Assembly (NCBI GenBank): GCA_041499515.1
Contig: JBGQKM010000178.1
Coordinates: 1-12,783 of the forward strand
Origin: PALSA-1355 sp041499515
Lineage (GTDB): Bacteria > Planctomycetota > Planctomycetia > Pirellulales > PALSA-1355
Length of the DNA: 12,783 bases
Direction of reading: 5' to 3'
In this document: piece by piece, positions 1-7,386 of the stretch
Layout of the letters: the number at the start of each line of letters is the position of its first letter
Position numbering within the stretch: the first letter of the stretch is position 1
Program-made: the position numbers and the translations under genes
Notes under the pieces: model-generated
The model's database searches: none
What the model was told of the DNA's origin: nothing
Seen by the model: only the letters and a program-made list of their open reading frames with translations

Positions 1-714
1 CCACTGACCCAACACGTTGGCTTGGACCTTGATGCCCCGGGCGTGAAACTCGCGGCAGATGGCGGGCGTCGTTTCGGCGGCGTCGATTTCCACGGCGGCC
101 GGTCGCAAATCTTCGAGCCAGGGGCCGAAACCGTCCTGGGTATGCCACTCGGGCATCACGGCGACCGTGCCGTTGGAAAGTTCGTGCACCCGGCGCAACG
201 TGTCGCGAGTATCGAAAACCAGCACCTGCCGGTCGACGCCCGCGGCCTTGATCTGTTGAACCAGCAGTTCCGGATCGATGTCCTTGCAGTCGAGATAGAG
301 ATTGATTTTGCCTCTGATGAGCGTCAAGGCCTCGTCGAGTTGGAGCAGCCTGGCGCTGGCGAAGCGTTTGGCGAACCAACTGCCGGCGTCCAGTGCCTTG
401 AGCTCTTCGAGCGTGTGTTCGTTGACGGCGCCGGTGCCATTGGTTTTTTCGTTGAGTTGGCGATCGTGAAACAAGACGTGGTGGCCGTCTTTGGTACGCC
501 GCACATCGACCTCGACCCATTCCAGGCCGTCTTCGATGCACAGCTCAATCGCGCGGCGCGTGTTTTCCGGCGCTTCGCGCGCCTGGCCACGATGGACCAT
601 CACCTGAAAGGTCCGCGGCGGCATGACCGGCTGGAAAAACGGAAATCCCGGCTCGGCGGCCAATGCCGACAAACGGGCAAGACATAGGAACGTGACGGCC
701 AATAGGATGCGCAT
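1..714 (-). CDS. Secreted glycerophosphodiester phosphodiesterase, 3' end outside window
   Basis: The frame is open from an ATG at 714 to the left edge, 238 codons with no stop. The first 20 residues look like a Sec signal peptide ending in ALAA. The mature part then shows the GDPD TIM-barrel signature: VHRG (catalytic H41, R42), APENT (48-52), EVDV with metal-ligand E68 and D70, and LFHD with the second catalytic H83. LDCK at 141-144 fits the next barrel strand. Known family activity is hydrolysis of glycerophosphodiesters, such as deacylated phospholipids, to sn-glycerol 3-phosphate and an alcohol. The signal peptide places it outside the cytoplasm. About 238 residues are visible; family members usually run 250-300 in the catalytic part, so only the C-terminus is missing. 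No good Shine-Dalgarno lies before the ATG. The gene is divergent from the ferredoxin gene. The substrate cannot be read from sequence. Confidence 0.9.
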   Translation of the reverse strand, partial: MRILLAVTFLCLARLSALAAEPGFPFFQPVMPPRTFQVMVHRGQAREAPENTRRAIELCIEDGLEWVEVDVRRTKDGHHVLFHDRQLNEKTNGTGAVNEHTLEELKALDAGSWFAKRFASARLLQLDEALTLIRGKINLYLDCKDIDPELLVQQIKAAGVDRQVLVFDTRDTLRRVHELSNGTVAVMPEWHTQDGFGPWLEDLRPAAVEIDAAETTPAICREFHARGIKVQANVLGQW

Positions 715-982
715 GAGTAGGCTTGGGGTTAGAGAAACGGCGGCGGGCGACGGCCAGCGCGTGGGGTTCGACGCTTGAAACTAACACGCCGACCAAACGT
801 CGTCCATTCCCGCTGGCCCGTGCGGGGCTCTGCGCCCCCGAGCGCGCCGCGAATCCCCCGACTTACGCTCGGCCCAGGCTGCGCCCTATACTGGGCGGTA
901 GATTTTTCGGGCCCAGCGGACTAAATTAGACCTTTTCCGGCAGTCTGGCCGGGGCCCAGGGGTGACGAAAACGGGGAGTCTG
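715..982. promoter_or_regulatory. Divergent control region with alternative GCCCAG/CTGGGC hairpins
   Basis: This 268-nt gap separates the divergent phosphodiesterase and ferredoxin genes, so it must hold promoters for both. GCCCAG occurs at 872-877, 911-916 and 954-959, and its reverse complement CTGGGC occurs at 891-896, so the single CTGGGC can pair with the copy on either side. A tighter hairpin, CGCCC-tatact-GGGCG, sits at 882-897 and overlaps both. Its loop TATACT (887-892) resembles a -10 box, with a weak TTACGC 18 bp upstream, so a ferredoxin promoter here is possible but unproven. No clear promoter was seen for the minus-strand gene. Confidence 0.35.
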
Positions 983-1330
983 ATGCCGATCATCAAATTC
1001 GTTAACGAGAAAAAAGAAATCCAAGTGCCCGAGGGGTCCAACCTCCGCAGCGAGGCGATGCGGGCCGGCGTGGGCCTGTACTCGGGCATCAACAAGGTGC
1101 TCAACTGTCACGGGTTCGGCCATTGCGGGTCTTGCCGGGTGTTGATCAGCAAGGGCATGGAAAACGTCAGTCGCATGGGTTTCATGGAACGTATGCGGCT
1201 GAAGTTTTCGATGGCCTTTATCGGCAGCGAAAACACCATGCGGCTGGCCTGCCAGACCAAAGTCAACGGTGACGTGGAAGTCCTGACGCGGCCGCCTATC
1301 AACTGGTTCGGCGATAACTTCTTCAGCTAA
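983..1330 (+). CDS. [2Fe-2S] ferredoxin
   Basis: A 115-residue protein with the beta-grasp ferredoxin layout. The N-terminal strands read MPIIKFVNEKKEIQV, and the cluster loop has C42, C48 and C51 with C90 closing the cluster (C-x5-C-x2-C-x38-C). That spacing matches adrenodoxin/Isc-type ferredoxins rather than the C-x4-C-x2-C plant type. It would be a soluble one-electron carrier. The ATG at 983 is preferred over the in-frame GTG at 962 because a GGGGAG Shine-Dalgarno lies a few bases before it. The segment between C51 and C90 is unusually rich in Met, Arg and Lys, which may be a partner-docking surface. A P-II gene follows after 75 nt, so co-transcription is likely. No reductase or dedicated redox enzyme is adjacent, so the partner is unknown. 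Confidence 0.85.
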   Translation: MPIIKFVNEKKEIQVPEGSNLRSEAMRAGVGLYSGINKVLNCHGFGHCGSCRVLISKGMENVSRMGFMERMRLKFSMAFIGSENTMRLACQTKVNGDVEVLTRPPINWFGDNFFS

Positions 1331-1405
1331 CGCGAACCGGCGGGCGCGGCACGGTGGCGCGCCGTCGGGTTCGGCGCGCGGTCGTGCAGCGCAGGCGGAC
1401 ATCCC

Positions 1406-1717
1406 GTGAAACAAGTCATCGCCATCATCAAACCCTTCCTGGCCGAAAAGGTCTTGGATGGGCTCAAGCGGGCGCCGTTGGAAGCCTGCAGCGTGCGCGA
1501 GGTCAAAGGCTACGGCCGCCAGAAAAGCTATCTCGATCAGTACGCCGACAGCGAATACTCGCTGGCCTTTTTGCCCAAGGTCGAAATCACGCTCTGGGTC
1601 GACGACGGCCGCGTCGAGGAAATCATGCGCAAGATCGTCGAGGTGGCCCGCACCGGGCGGATGGGCGACGGCAAGATCTTTGTTCTGCCCGCCGCTGAAA
1701 GGGTGATCGACTTCTAG
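1406..1717 (+). CDS. P-II family nitrogen/energy-sensing regulator, short C-terminus
   Basis: A 103-residue protein matching GlnB/GlnK over nearly its whole length. It has the opening IIKPF, the T-loop GYGRQKS...EYSLAFLPKVEI with Q39, the modifiable Y51 and K58, and the B-loop TGRMGDGKIFV ending in K90. P-II proteins are homotrimers that bind ATP/ADP and 2-oxoglutarate and control transporters and enzymes. The protein stops at ERVIDF, about nine residues short of E. coli GlnB (112). The C-loop arginines R101 and R103 of E. coli, which contact the ATP phosphates, are replaced here by Asp and Phe. Start is GTG at 1406 with an AGGCGG-like Shine-Dalgarno. No ammonium channel, glutamine synthetase or uridylyltransferase gene is nearby; the only partner gene is the ferredoxin upstream. 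Family assignment is firm, target unknown. Confidence 0.92.
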   Translation: MKQVIAIIKPFLAEKVLDGLKRAPLEACSVREVKGYGRQKSYLDQYADSEYSLAFLPKVEITLWVDDGRVEEIMRKIVEVARTGRMGDGKIFVLPAAERVIDF

Positions 1718-1749
1718 CGCGACGAGGTTCGCGAGTTGGTCCGGCCAAC
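1718..1749. terminator. Twin hairpins between convergent genes
   Basis: The 44-nt gap between the convergent P-II and sulfatase stop codons holds two short inverted repeats: CGCGA-cgaggt-TCGCG (1718-1733) and GTTGGT-ccg-GCCAAC (1735-1749, one G-T pair). The first begins on the base after the P-II stop codon. There is no U-tract on either side, so factor-independent termination is not assured, but their position suggests a bidirectional transcript end or 3'-end protection. Confidence 0.4.
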
Positions 1750-1761
1750 GGGCGAGCAACG

Positions 1762-3168
1762 CTAGCGAGCCGCGGGCGCTAGGCCCTTGGATTCCTGCGC
1801 CAGCAGATTCTTCATGCGCTCGACGACCGGCGCGTATTGCGGATCATGCGCCAGGTTCTTGTATTCCCGCGGATCGGCCCGATGGTCGTAGAGTTCCGAA
1901 CCTTGGTTTCCCCGGTCCCATTCCGAATAGCGCCAGCGCTGGATGCGAACCGATTTGCCCAACACGCCGTTCCAACGCAGCACGGTCACGGCCGGCTGTT
2001 TCCAGCGGGCCGCGGCATCGTGCAATAGCGGCACGAGGCTCGTGCCCTGCACGCCTTCGGCCGGCGGCAGCCCACACAGTTCGACCAGCGTCGGGTAGAT
2101 GCTCAAGAATTCGACCGTGCGCGGCGAAGCCTTGCCGTTGGCTTGCGCGCCCGGCGCGGCAATGATCAGCGGCGCATGCGCAGCTTCTTCGAACAGCGAC
2201 GTTTTTCGCCACAGCCCCAGGTGTTCGCCCAGGTGCCAGCCGTGATCGCCGAAGAAAACCACGATCGTGCGATCGCTCAAATGCAACCGGTCCAACGCGT
2301 CGAGCACCACGCCCACCTGCGCGTCCATGAATGAAATCGTCGCGTAATAAGCGGCCATCAGCCGACGCTGCTCGTCGGGATTCGTCACCGGATCAGGACG
2401 ATTGCGCACCAGCGACAGCGGCGGAATATCCTGGCGGTCATCGGCCGGTTCGTCGGGCAGCACGACGCGGGCCGGATCGTACATCGTGAAGTATTTTTTG
2501 GGCGCTACCAGCGGCTCGTGCGGCTTGTGAAATCCGGCCGCGATGAAAAACGGCTTGTCCACGTTCTGCTCGAGCAGCTCGACGATCCGTCGCGCGGTGT
2601 GCCCGTCCGGTTCGTCTTCGTCGCGGTTGTCGGTGGCCAGCCAGCCGACCCTGGCCCCGTCGCTCCCCTCCAGGTGCAAGGGTCCTTGCCGGGCGGCGTT
2701 GCGGCCGAAGCCCTTGGCGTTCTCCGCCACGTTCCACCGCACGGCATCTTCGAACGGGACATGAGCAATCTTGCCGACGCGGGCCGTGAAGTAGCCCTGT
2801 TGGCCGAAATACTCGGGCAGGAAGGCGACGTCCGGGCCGAGGAAGGTGCGCGGCGCGGTGCCGTTGTCCATGATGTTGGTCGTTTCCGGTCGACGCCCGC
2901 TGAGCAAACTGGTACGCGAGGGATTGCACAGCGCGTATTGGCAATAGGCCCGCTCGAACCGCACGCCACGCGCCGCCAGGCGGTCGATGTTCGGCGATTG
3001 GACCAGGGGATGGCCGTAACAGCCTAAGTCGTGATTGAGATCATCGGCCGCGATCAGCAGGACGTTGAGCCGCTGGGGCTCGGCCGCGCGGGCCTGCCAA
3101 GGCGCGATCATGGCCGACATGAGAACCAGCCAGGCAATGTCGTGTCTGCCCACAAGCAGAGTGGTCAT
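1762..3168 (-). CDS. Exported sulfatase, iduronate-2-sulfatase-like
   Basis: A 468-residue arylsulfatase-superfamily enzyme. An N-terminal Sec signal (about 1-28, ending ARA) is followed by AADDL with calcium-ligand aspartates D42 and D43. The formylglycine site CNPSR has C81 as the residue to be oxidised and is followed by LLSGRRP. FHKPHEP (213-219) and FFGDHGWHLGEH (305-316) complete the metal and substrate site, with K322 downstream. SPNIDRL, GRRPETT and GFHKPH resemble human iduronate-2-sulfatase more than the choline or aryl types. It should cleave sulfate esters, possibly of sulfated polysaccharides, in the periplasm. The ATG at 3168 is chosen because GGAGAG lies about 8 nt before it and a signal peptide follows at once; an in-frame upstream start at 3288 lacks both. 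No formylglycine-generating enzyme is in the window. It lies 101 nt downstream of an anion permease on the same strand. Confidence 0.92.
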   Translation of the reverse strand: MTTLLVGRHDIAWLVLMSAMIAPWQARAAEPQRLNVLLIAADDLNHDLGCYGHPLVQSPNIDRLAARGVRFERAYCQYALCNPSRTSLLSGRRPETTNIMDNGTAPRTFLGPDVAFLPEYFGQQGYFTARVGKIAHVPFEDAVRWNVAENAKGFGRNAARQGPLHLEGSDGARVGWLATDNRDEDEPDGHTARRIVELLEQNVDKPFFIAAGFHKPHEPLVAPKKYFTMYDPARVVLPDEPADDRQDIPPLSLVRNRPDPVTNPDEQRRLMAAYYATISFMDAQVGVVLDALDRLHLSDRTIVVFFGDHGWHLGEHLGLWRKTSLFEEAAHAPLIIAAPGAQANGKASPRTVEFLSIYPTLVELCGLPPAEGVQGTSLVPLLHDAAARWKQPAVTVLRWNGVLGKSVRIQRWRYSEWDRGNQGSELYDHRADPREYKNLAHDPQYAPVVERMKNLLAQESKGLAPAAR

Positions 3169-3269
3169 GGCACATCTCTCCGCATGAAATGCCGAACGTT
3201 TTGCACCAGGGCTGCCCACAGTTTGGACGGTGAAGCGGCGCCGTGCAAGAGCCGGCCATGCCGCAGCGT

Positions 3270-4547
3270 TCAGCGACGCGTCAGCCAATGCTCGGCCGCC
3301 AGGATCATTGCTCCCAATGTCGTGGTCACGAGCGTCACCGGAACGCCAACGCGGAGAAACTCGAAAAACCCGACGGTGGCATCACGGCCGCTCGGGTGTT
3401 GCCGGGCCGTTTCCAGCACGATCAAAGTGGCCACCGAGCCGGGAATCGTCAGGTTGCCGGCCAGCGTGCTGGCCATCGCCAGCACCAGCCACATGAGTTG
3501 CGGTTCGATCAGGCCGGGCACGACCTGGCGGGCCAGCACCACGAACGGAACATTCGAGACGACGTTGCTGGCCGCGACCGTCACGGCGCTGAACACGGGA
3601 ATTTGCGTTGAGAGCGACGAACCGTACATGGGCTGCACCGCTTGGGCCGCGTCTTTGACCAGTCCGGTTTGTTCCAGGCCGTGTACGACGATGAACAGCC
3701 CGGCAAAAAATGCCAGCAGCACCCAGGGGACGCGGCCAAGAATCTCGGCAGGCGAGCGCCGTGAAATGACCAGTAGCGCCATCGCGCCGCCCATGGCAAC
3801 CAGCGGCAAATCGCCAATCACCACGAACCCCACCAGGACGCCCAGCAGCACGGTCATCGATTTTTTCAGCAGGGACCAATCGACCGGCGGCTCGCCGGAA
3901 GGAACCGCCGCAAGACCGAACCCCGCGCCGGAGCGCAAACGCGAACCGTAGAACAACAGCAAAATTCCCACAAGCGCCGCCACGCCGGCCAGGCCGACCG
4001 GCGCCATCCACAACAGAAATTGGCCATACGTCCACCCACTGTAATTGCCAATCAGCATGTTCTGCGGGTTGCCGATCAGGGTCATCACGCTGCCGATATT
4101 GGCGCTCATGGCCAGCGCGATCAAATAGGGTGCCGGCGGCAGCCCCCCGCGGCGCACGAGGGCCAGCACTGGCACGGTGAGCATCAGGCACACGGTATCG
4201 TTGAGAAACAGGGCCGACAGCGCGGCCGAAAGAACCGTTAGGCCCATGAGCAGTTGCAGCGGCGAGCGCGTGCGGCTCAAGACGACCGCGGCGGCCAGCT
4301 CGAAGAAGCCGCTCTCTTCCAACAGCACGTTGAGTATCATCATGCCCAACAAGAGCACGATCGTACGCGCGTCGATGGCCTGCCAGGCCGCATCGAACGA
4401 TAGCACGCCGCAGGCGACCATCAGCACCGCGCCGCCCACGGCCGCCCCCGGCCGGTCCAAGTGCAGGCGGGGAATCCTGGAAAAGGCAATCACCGCGTAG
4501 GTGCCGGTAAAAATCAACACCGCTGCCCAGATCTGCGTTTCCGGCAT
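3270..4547 (-). CDS. SLC13/ArsB-type anion permease
   Basis: A 425-residue, almost wholly hydrophobic protein with roughly 10-12 predicted membrane helices. Hallmarks of the ArsB/CitM/NhaD ion-transporter superfamily are present: FLNDTVCLML (114-123), NIGSVMTLIGNPQN (150-163), then in the second repeat SNVVSNVPF (327-335) and GNLTIPGSVAT (364-374). The two halves form the usual inverted repeat with paired N-rich hairpins. Family substrates include arsenite, dicarboxylates, citrate, sulfate and Na+/H+; the sequence alone does not choose between them. The ATG at 4547 follows an AGGG Shine-Dalgarno about 7 nt upstream; an in-frame start at 4700 would add a non-hydrophobic tail and overlap the divergent ldhA. 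With the sulfatase downstream, handling of sulfate or a small organic anion is a reasonable guess, not shown. Confidence 0.87.
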   Translation of the reverse strand: MPETQIWAAVLIFTGTYAVIAFSRIPRLHLDRPGAAVGGAVLMVACGVLSFDAAWQAIDARTIVLLLGMMILNVLLEESGFFELAAAVVLSRTRSPLQLLMGLTVLSAALSALFLNDTVCLMLTVPVLALVRRGGLPPAPYLIALAMSANIGSVMTLIGNPQNMLIGNYSGWTYGQFLLWMAPVGLAGVAALVGILLLFYGSRLRSGAGFGLAAVPSGEPPVDWSLLKKSMTVLLGVLVGFVVIGDLPLVAMGGAMALLVISRRSPAEILGRVPWVLLAFFAGLFIVVHGLEQTGLVKDAAQAVQPMYGSSLSTQIPVFSAVTVAASNVVSNVPFVVLARQVVPGLIEPQLMWLVLAMASTLAGNLTIPGSVATLIVLETARQHPSGRDATVGFFEFLRVGVPVTLVTTTLGAMILAAEHWLTRR

Positions 4548-4674
4548 CGCGAACCCTGTGGAGAAACCAACGCACTTCGAGACTCGCCAGAGCTTACCCT
4601 GATGGTTCGGGCCTCGTCCATGCCGGCTGAATTGGCTAGGATGAGACGAACGGATTCCAAACGGGGAGCCAGCC
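4548..4674. promoter_or_regulatory. Divergent intergenic region, permease and ldhA
   Basis: These 127 nt lie between divergent starts and must carry both promoters. A TAGGAT hexamer at 4637-4642 could be a -10 element for the plus-strand gene, but no matching -35 is visible at 17 bp. A clear GGGGAG Shine-Dalgarno ends about 7 nt before the ATG at 4675. No convincing operator repeat was found. Confidence 0.3.
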
Positions 4675-5697
4675 ATGCGCGTCGCGGTTTTCAGCACCAA
4701 GTCGTACGATCGCGAGTTCTTGGACGCGGCCCTGGCCGGCTCAGGCCATGAATTCGTTTACTTTTCGCCTCGCTTGACCGCGGAAACGACGCCGTTGGCC
4801 GTCGGTTTTCCGGCCGTTTGCGTGTTCGTGCAAGATCGGCTCGATCGCGGCGTGCTTGCGGCACTGGCGGCCGCCGGCACGCGCCTGGTCGCCCTGCGCT
4901 GCGCGGGTTTTAATAATGTCGATCTGATCGCCGCCGCCGAATTGGGCATCACCGTGGTGCGCGTTCCGGCCTACTCGCCGCACGCCGTGGCCGAGTACAC
5001 CGTCGGCCTGATGCTCACTCTGAACCGCAGAATCCATCGGGCAGCGAACCGGGTGCGTGAAGGCAACTTCAACCTGGAGGGCCTGTTGGGCTTCGATTTC
5101 CACGGTCGCACCATCGGCATCGTTGGCACCGGCCAGATCGGTTCGATCGTGGCACAGATCATGCACGGATTCGGCTGCCGGCTGCTGGCCCACGACGCAC
5201 GCGTCAACCCAGCTTGCGAAAGGCTCGACGTGCGCTACGTCCCGCTCGATGAGCTCTACCAGCAATCGGACATCATCACGCTGCACTGTCCGCTGACGCC
5301 CGAAACGCATCACCTGATCGACGACCGGGCGATCGCGAAATTGAAGCCCGGAATGATGCTCATCAACACCAGCCGCGGCGCGGTGATCGACACCCGCGCT
5401 GTCATCGAGGCCTTGAAGTCGGGCAGGATCGGCGCGCTGGGGCTCGACGTGTATGAAGAAGAGGAGAATATTTTTTTCCAGGATCTTTCGGACCGCGTGC
5501 TACAGGATGACGTGCTTGCGCGGCTGCTGACGTTTTCGAATGTGATCGTGACCGGGCATCAGGCTTTTTTCACCCGCGAAGCGCTGCGGAAAATCGCCAC
5601 CACGACCGTCGGCAACCTCTCGGACGTGGAGCAAGGCCGGCCGTGTCCCAACGCCATCGACGCCAGCCGCGCCGTCGTACCGGCGGCGCGGGCATAA
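4675..5697 (+). CDS. ldhA: D-lactate dehydrogenase (LdhA-type 2-hydroxyacid dehydrogenase)
   Basis: A 340-residue NAD-dependent D-isomer-specific 2-hydroxyacid dehydrogenase. The Rossmann fingerprint is GTGQIG (151-156). The catalytic set is R234 in NTSRGAVID, E263 in LDVYEEEEN and H295 in TGHQAF, one position off E. coli LdhA (R235, E264, H296). The run FFQDLSDRVLQDDV near 267-280 and the CPN near the C-terminus are typical of LdhA rather than of phosphoglycerate or formate dehydrogenases. It should interconvert pyruvate and D-lactate in the cytosol, in either a fermentative or a lactate-using direction. A strong GGGGAG Shine-Dalgarno supports the start. Its TAA is immediately followed by the ATG of the flavoprotein gene, so the two are very likely co-transcribed and translationally coupled. 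Confidence 0.9.
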   Translation: MRVAVFSTKSYDREFLDAALAGSGHEFVYFSPRLTAETTPLAVGFPAVCVFVQDRLDRGVLAALAAAGTRLVALRCAGFNNVDLIAAAELGITVVRVPAYSPHAVAEYTVGLMLTLNRRIHRAANRVREGNFNLEGLLGFDFHGRTIGIVGTGQIGSIVAQIMHGFGCRLLAHDARVNPACERLDVRYVPLDELYQQSDIITLHCPLTPETHHLIDDRAIAKLKPGMMLINTSRGAVIDTRAVIEALKSGRIGALGLDVYEEEENIFFQDLSDRVLQDDVLARLLTFSNVIVTGHQAFFTREALRKIATTTVGNLSDVEQGRPCPNAIDASRAVVPAARA

Positions 5698-6978
5698 ATG
5701 GACAGCGCTGAGCCACATGCGGAGATCGACTCGACCTGGGACGTCGTGATCGCGGGGGCCGGGGCCGCGGGGCTGATGGCCGGCGCCGCGGCCGCCACGC
5801 GCGGGCGACGCACCCTGCTGCTGGAAAAGAACCGCAAGCCGGGCGTCAAGATCCTGATGTCGGGCGGCACGCGCTGCAACCTCACGCAGGCCACCGATAA
5901 TCGCGGCATCGTCGAGGCCTTTGGACCGCCGGGGCGTTTTCTTCACTCGGCCCTGGCCGCGCTCGGCGTGCAGGCGACCGTCGAGCTGTTCGAGTCCGAA
6001 GGTCTGCCGACCAAAGTCGAGCCGACCGGAAAAATTTTTCCCGCTAGCGACAAAGCCAGCGACGTGCTGGCGGCTCTGCTGCGACGCCTCGAGCGCAGCG
6101 GGTGCACGCTGGCCCTGGACGAACCCCTGTGCCAGATCGAGCGCGACGCCGATGGATTTCGCTTGCGGACCAGCCGCCGCACGCTGCGGGCGGCCCGGCT
6201 GCTGGTGACCACCGGCGGGCAGTCGTATCCCGGCTGCGGCACGATCGGCGAGGGTTACGGCTGGGCCCGGCAGTTCGGCCACACGATCGTCGCGCCGCGG
6301 CCGGCGCTGGTGCCGCTGACGACGCATGCCGCCTGGGTTCGCGATTTGCAAGGCGTGACGATTGCGGATGTGGCACTGCGCGTGGTCGAAACGGCTGAGA
6401 GCAGCGACGGCCCGGCGGCCGAGCGGCGCGTGTTGATTGAACGGCGCGGGTCGTTTTTGTTTACACACTTTGGCCTATCCGGCCCGGCGGTGCTCGACGC
6501 GAGCCGCGCCGTCACGGGCCACGCGCGACCGCTGACGTTGGAATGCGACTTCCTGCCGGGGATGTCGACCGCTCAGCTTGACCAATGGCTGCGCGCGCAG
6601 GCGGCGGAGGCCGGCAAGAGGCAATTGGCAAGCGTGCTCGGAGAAATATTGCCGCGACGGCTGAGCGAGACGCTATTGGCGGTGGCCGGCATCTCTCCGC
6701 AGCAGAAAATGGCCGAAGTCGGCAGCCGGTCGCGCGGCACCATCATCGAAGCCTGCAAGAAGGTGTCCATCCCGATTAGCGGAACGTGCGGCTTCAAAAA
6801 GGCCGAAGTCACGGCCGGCGGCGTGGCGTTGGACGAAGTCGATTCACGCACCATGCAGAGCAAGCTGGCGGCGAATCTGTATCTGGCCGGCGAAGTGCTC
6901 GACTTGGACGGCCCGATCGGCGGATACAATTTCCAGGCCGCCTGGAGCACGGGCTATCTCGCCGGCTTGAGCATGTAG
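5698..6978 (+). CDS. HI0933/YhiN-family FAD-binding oxidoreductase
   Basis: A 426-residue flavoprotein. The N-terminal dinucleotide fold is DVVIAGAGAAGLMAG with G20, G22 and G25, and the ribose-binding acid E43 sits in LLLEKN. GGTRCNLT (56-63) is the diagnostic motif of the HI0933-like family, which includes E. coli YhiN and BaiN-type enzymes. The C-terminal half has KAEVTAGGV followed by LAGEVLDLDGPIGGYNFQ, which closes the FAD site. The precise reaction is not settled for most members, so no substrate is assigned. The ATG directly abuts the ldhA stop with no spacer and no independent Shine-Dalgarno, implying translation by re-initiating ribosomes. Length is normal for the family (about 400-430). 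Neighbouring DNA beyond its stop changes abruptly in composition. Confidence 0.88.
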   Translation: MDSAEPHAEIDSTWDVVIAGAGAAGLMAGAAAATRGRRTLLLEKNRKPGVKILMSGGTRCNLTQATDNRGIVEAFGPPGRFLHSALAALGVQATVELFESEGLPTKVEPTGKIFPASDKASDVLAALLRRLERSGCTLALDEPLCQIERDADGFRLRTSRRTLRAARLLVTTGGQSYPGCGTIGEGYGWARQFGHTIVAPRPALVPLTTHAAWVRDLQGVTIADVALRVVETAESSDGPAAERRVLIERRGSFLFTHFGLSGPAVLDASRAVTGHARPLTLECDFLPGMSTAQLDQWLRAQAAEAGKRQLASVLGEILPRRLSETLLAVAGISPQQKMAEVGSRSRGTIIEACKKVSIPISGTCGFKKAEVTAGGVALDEVDSRTMQSKLAANLYLAGEVLDLDGPIGGYNFQAAWSTGYLAGLSM

Positions 6979-7065
6979 AGGGGCGAAGAACAGCGGCGAG
7001 CCATGAGCCGACTGGGCGCAAAGCGTTCGTCCAGGTCCCAATATCGCCAACCACGACGCCGCATC

Positions 7066-7386
7066 TCATTTCGTCGGGGCGTTCTTGCTCTTGGCGCAAC
7101 AGAAGCACCCGATTTCATCGAGTTGAAGCAACTTGCAAATGACGTTCCGCGCGCTTCTCCCGCGAAAGAACCAATGGCCGGAAGGGACCTCGACCCTACC
7201 ACCGAGCTTTCCAACTGGGACGTCCGGAGGGTTCTTGGCCTTCTTCGGCTCGTTAGCCAGCACAATGGCGTTGAGAAGGGACCGAGCAAATTGCTAGTAG
7301 TCTTTTTCCTTGATTGACCGTTTGGGTATGCCGGAATTATTGGCACAGCCGGCAGATGTGCCAAGTCCTATTGGGAAAACTAATTA
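7066..7386 (-). pseudogene. Decayed small gene, copy B (KDY...GHWFFRG)
   Basis: On the minus strand, reading down from the TAA at 7386-7384, a protein-like frame runs to a TGA at 7066 and is broken only by a TAG at 7296-7294. Before the TAG it reads GIPKRSIKEKDY, and after it QFARSLLNAIVLANEP. Then come a lysine/proline-rich stretch, GKLGGRVEVPSGHWFFRGRS and NVICKLLQLDEIGCFCC. A GTG at 7263 could start a 65-residue product, but without a visible Shine-Dalgarno. The TAG could be a mutated TGG, because a second KDY copy at 7487-7476 has TGG in that place. I do not recognise the family. The likely reading is a dead gene of about 80 residues; a live 65-residue gene is possible. Confidence 0.4.

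Noticed and set aside
22..687. Long plus-strand open frame of 221 codons
   Set aside because: It lies opposite the phosphodiesterase, whose active-site motifs are unmistakable on the minus strand; the plus-strand translation has no family features.
926..1759. Minus-strand open frame of 277 codons
   Set aside because: It is antisense to both the ferredoxin and the P-II gene; His/Asp/Ala-rich composition is typical of a GC-rich shadow frame.
3031..3951. Plus-strand open frame of 306 codons
   Set aside because: It runs antisense to the permease and to the sulfatase start; Ser/Thr/Pro/Arg-rich translation with no recognisable domain.
3382..4575. Minus-strand open frame of 397 codons overlapping the permease
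   Set aside because: It is an alternate frame of the permease gene, Arg/Gly-rich and without membrane helices, while the permease frame has clear family motifs.
5500..6468. Minus-strand open frame of 322 codons
   Set aside because: It is antisense to ldhA and the flavoprotein gene, both with strong catalytic motifs on the plus strand.
7003..7317. Plus-strand frame of 104 codons in the island
   Set aside because: It has a poor start, Arg/Ser-rich translation, and lies opposite the more protein-like minus-strand remnant.
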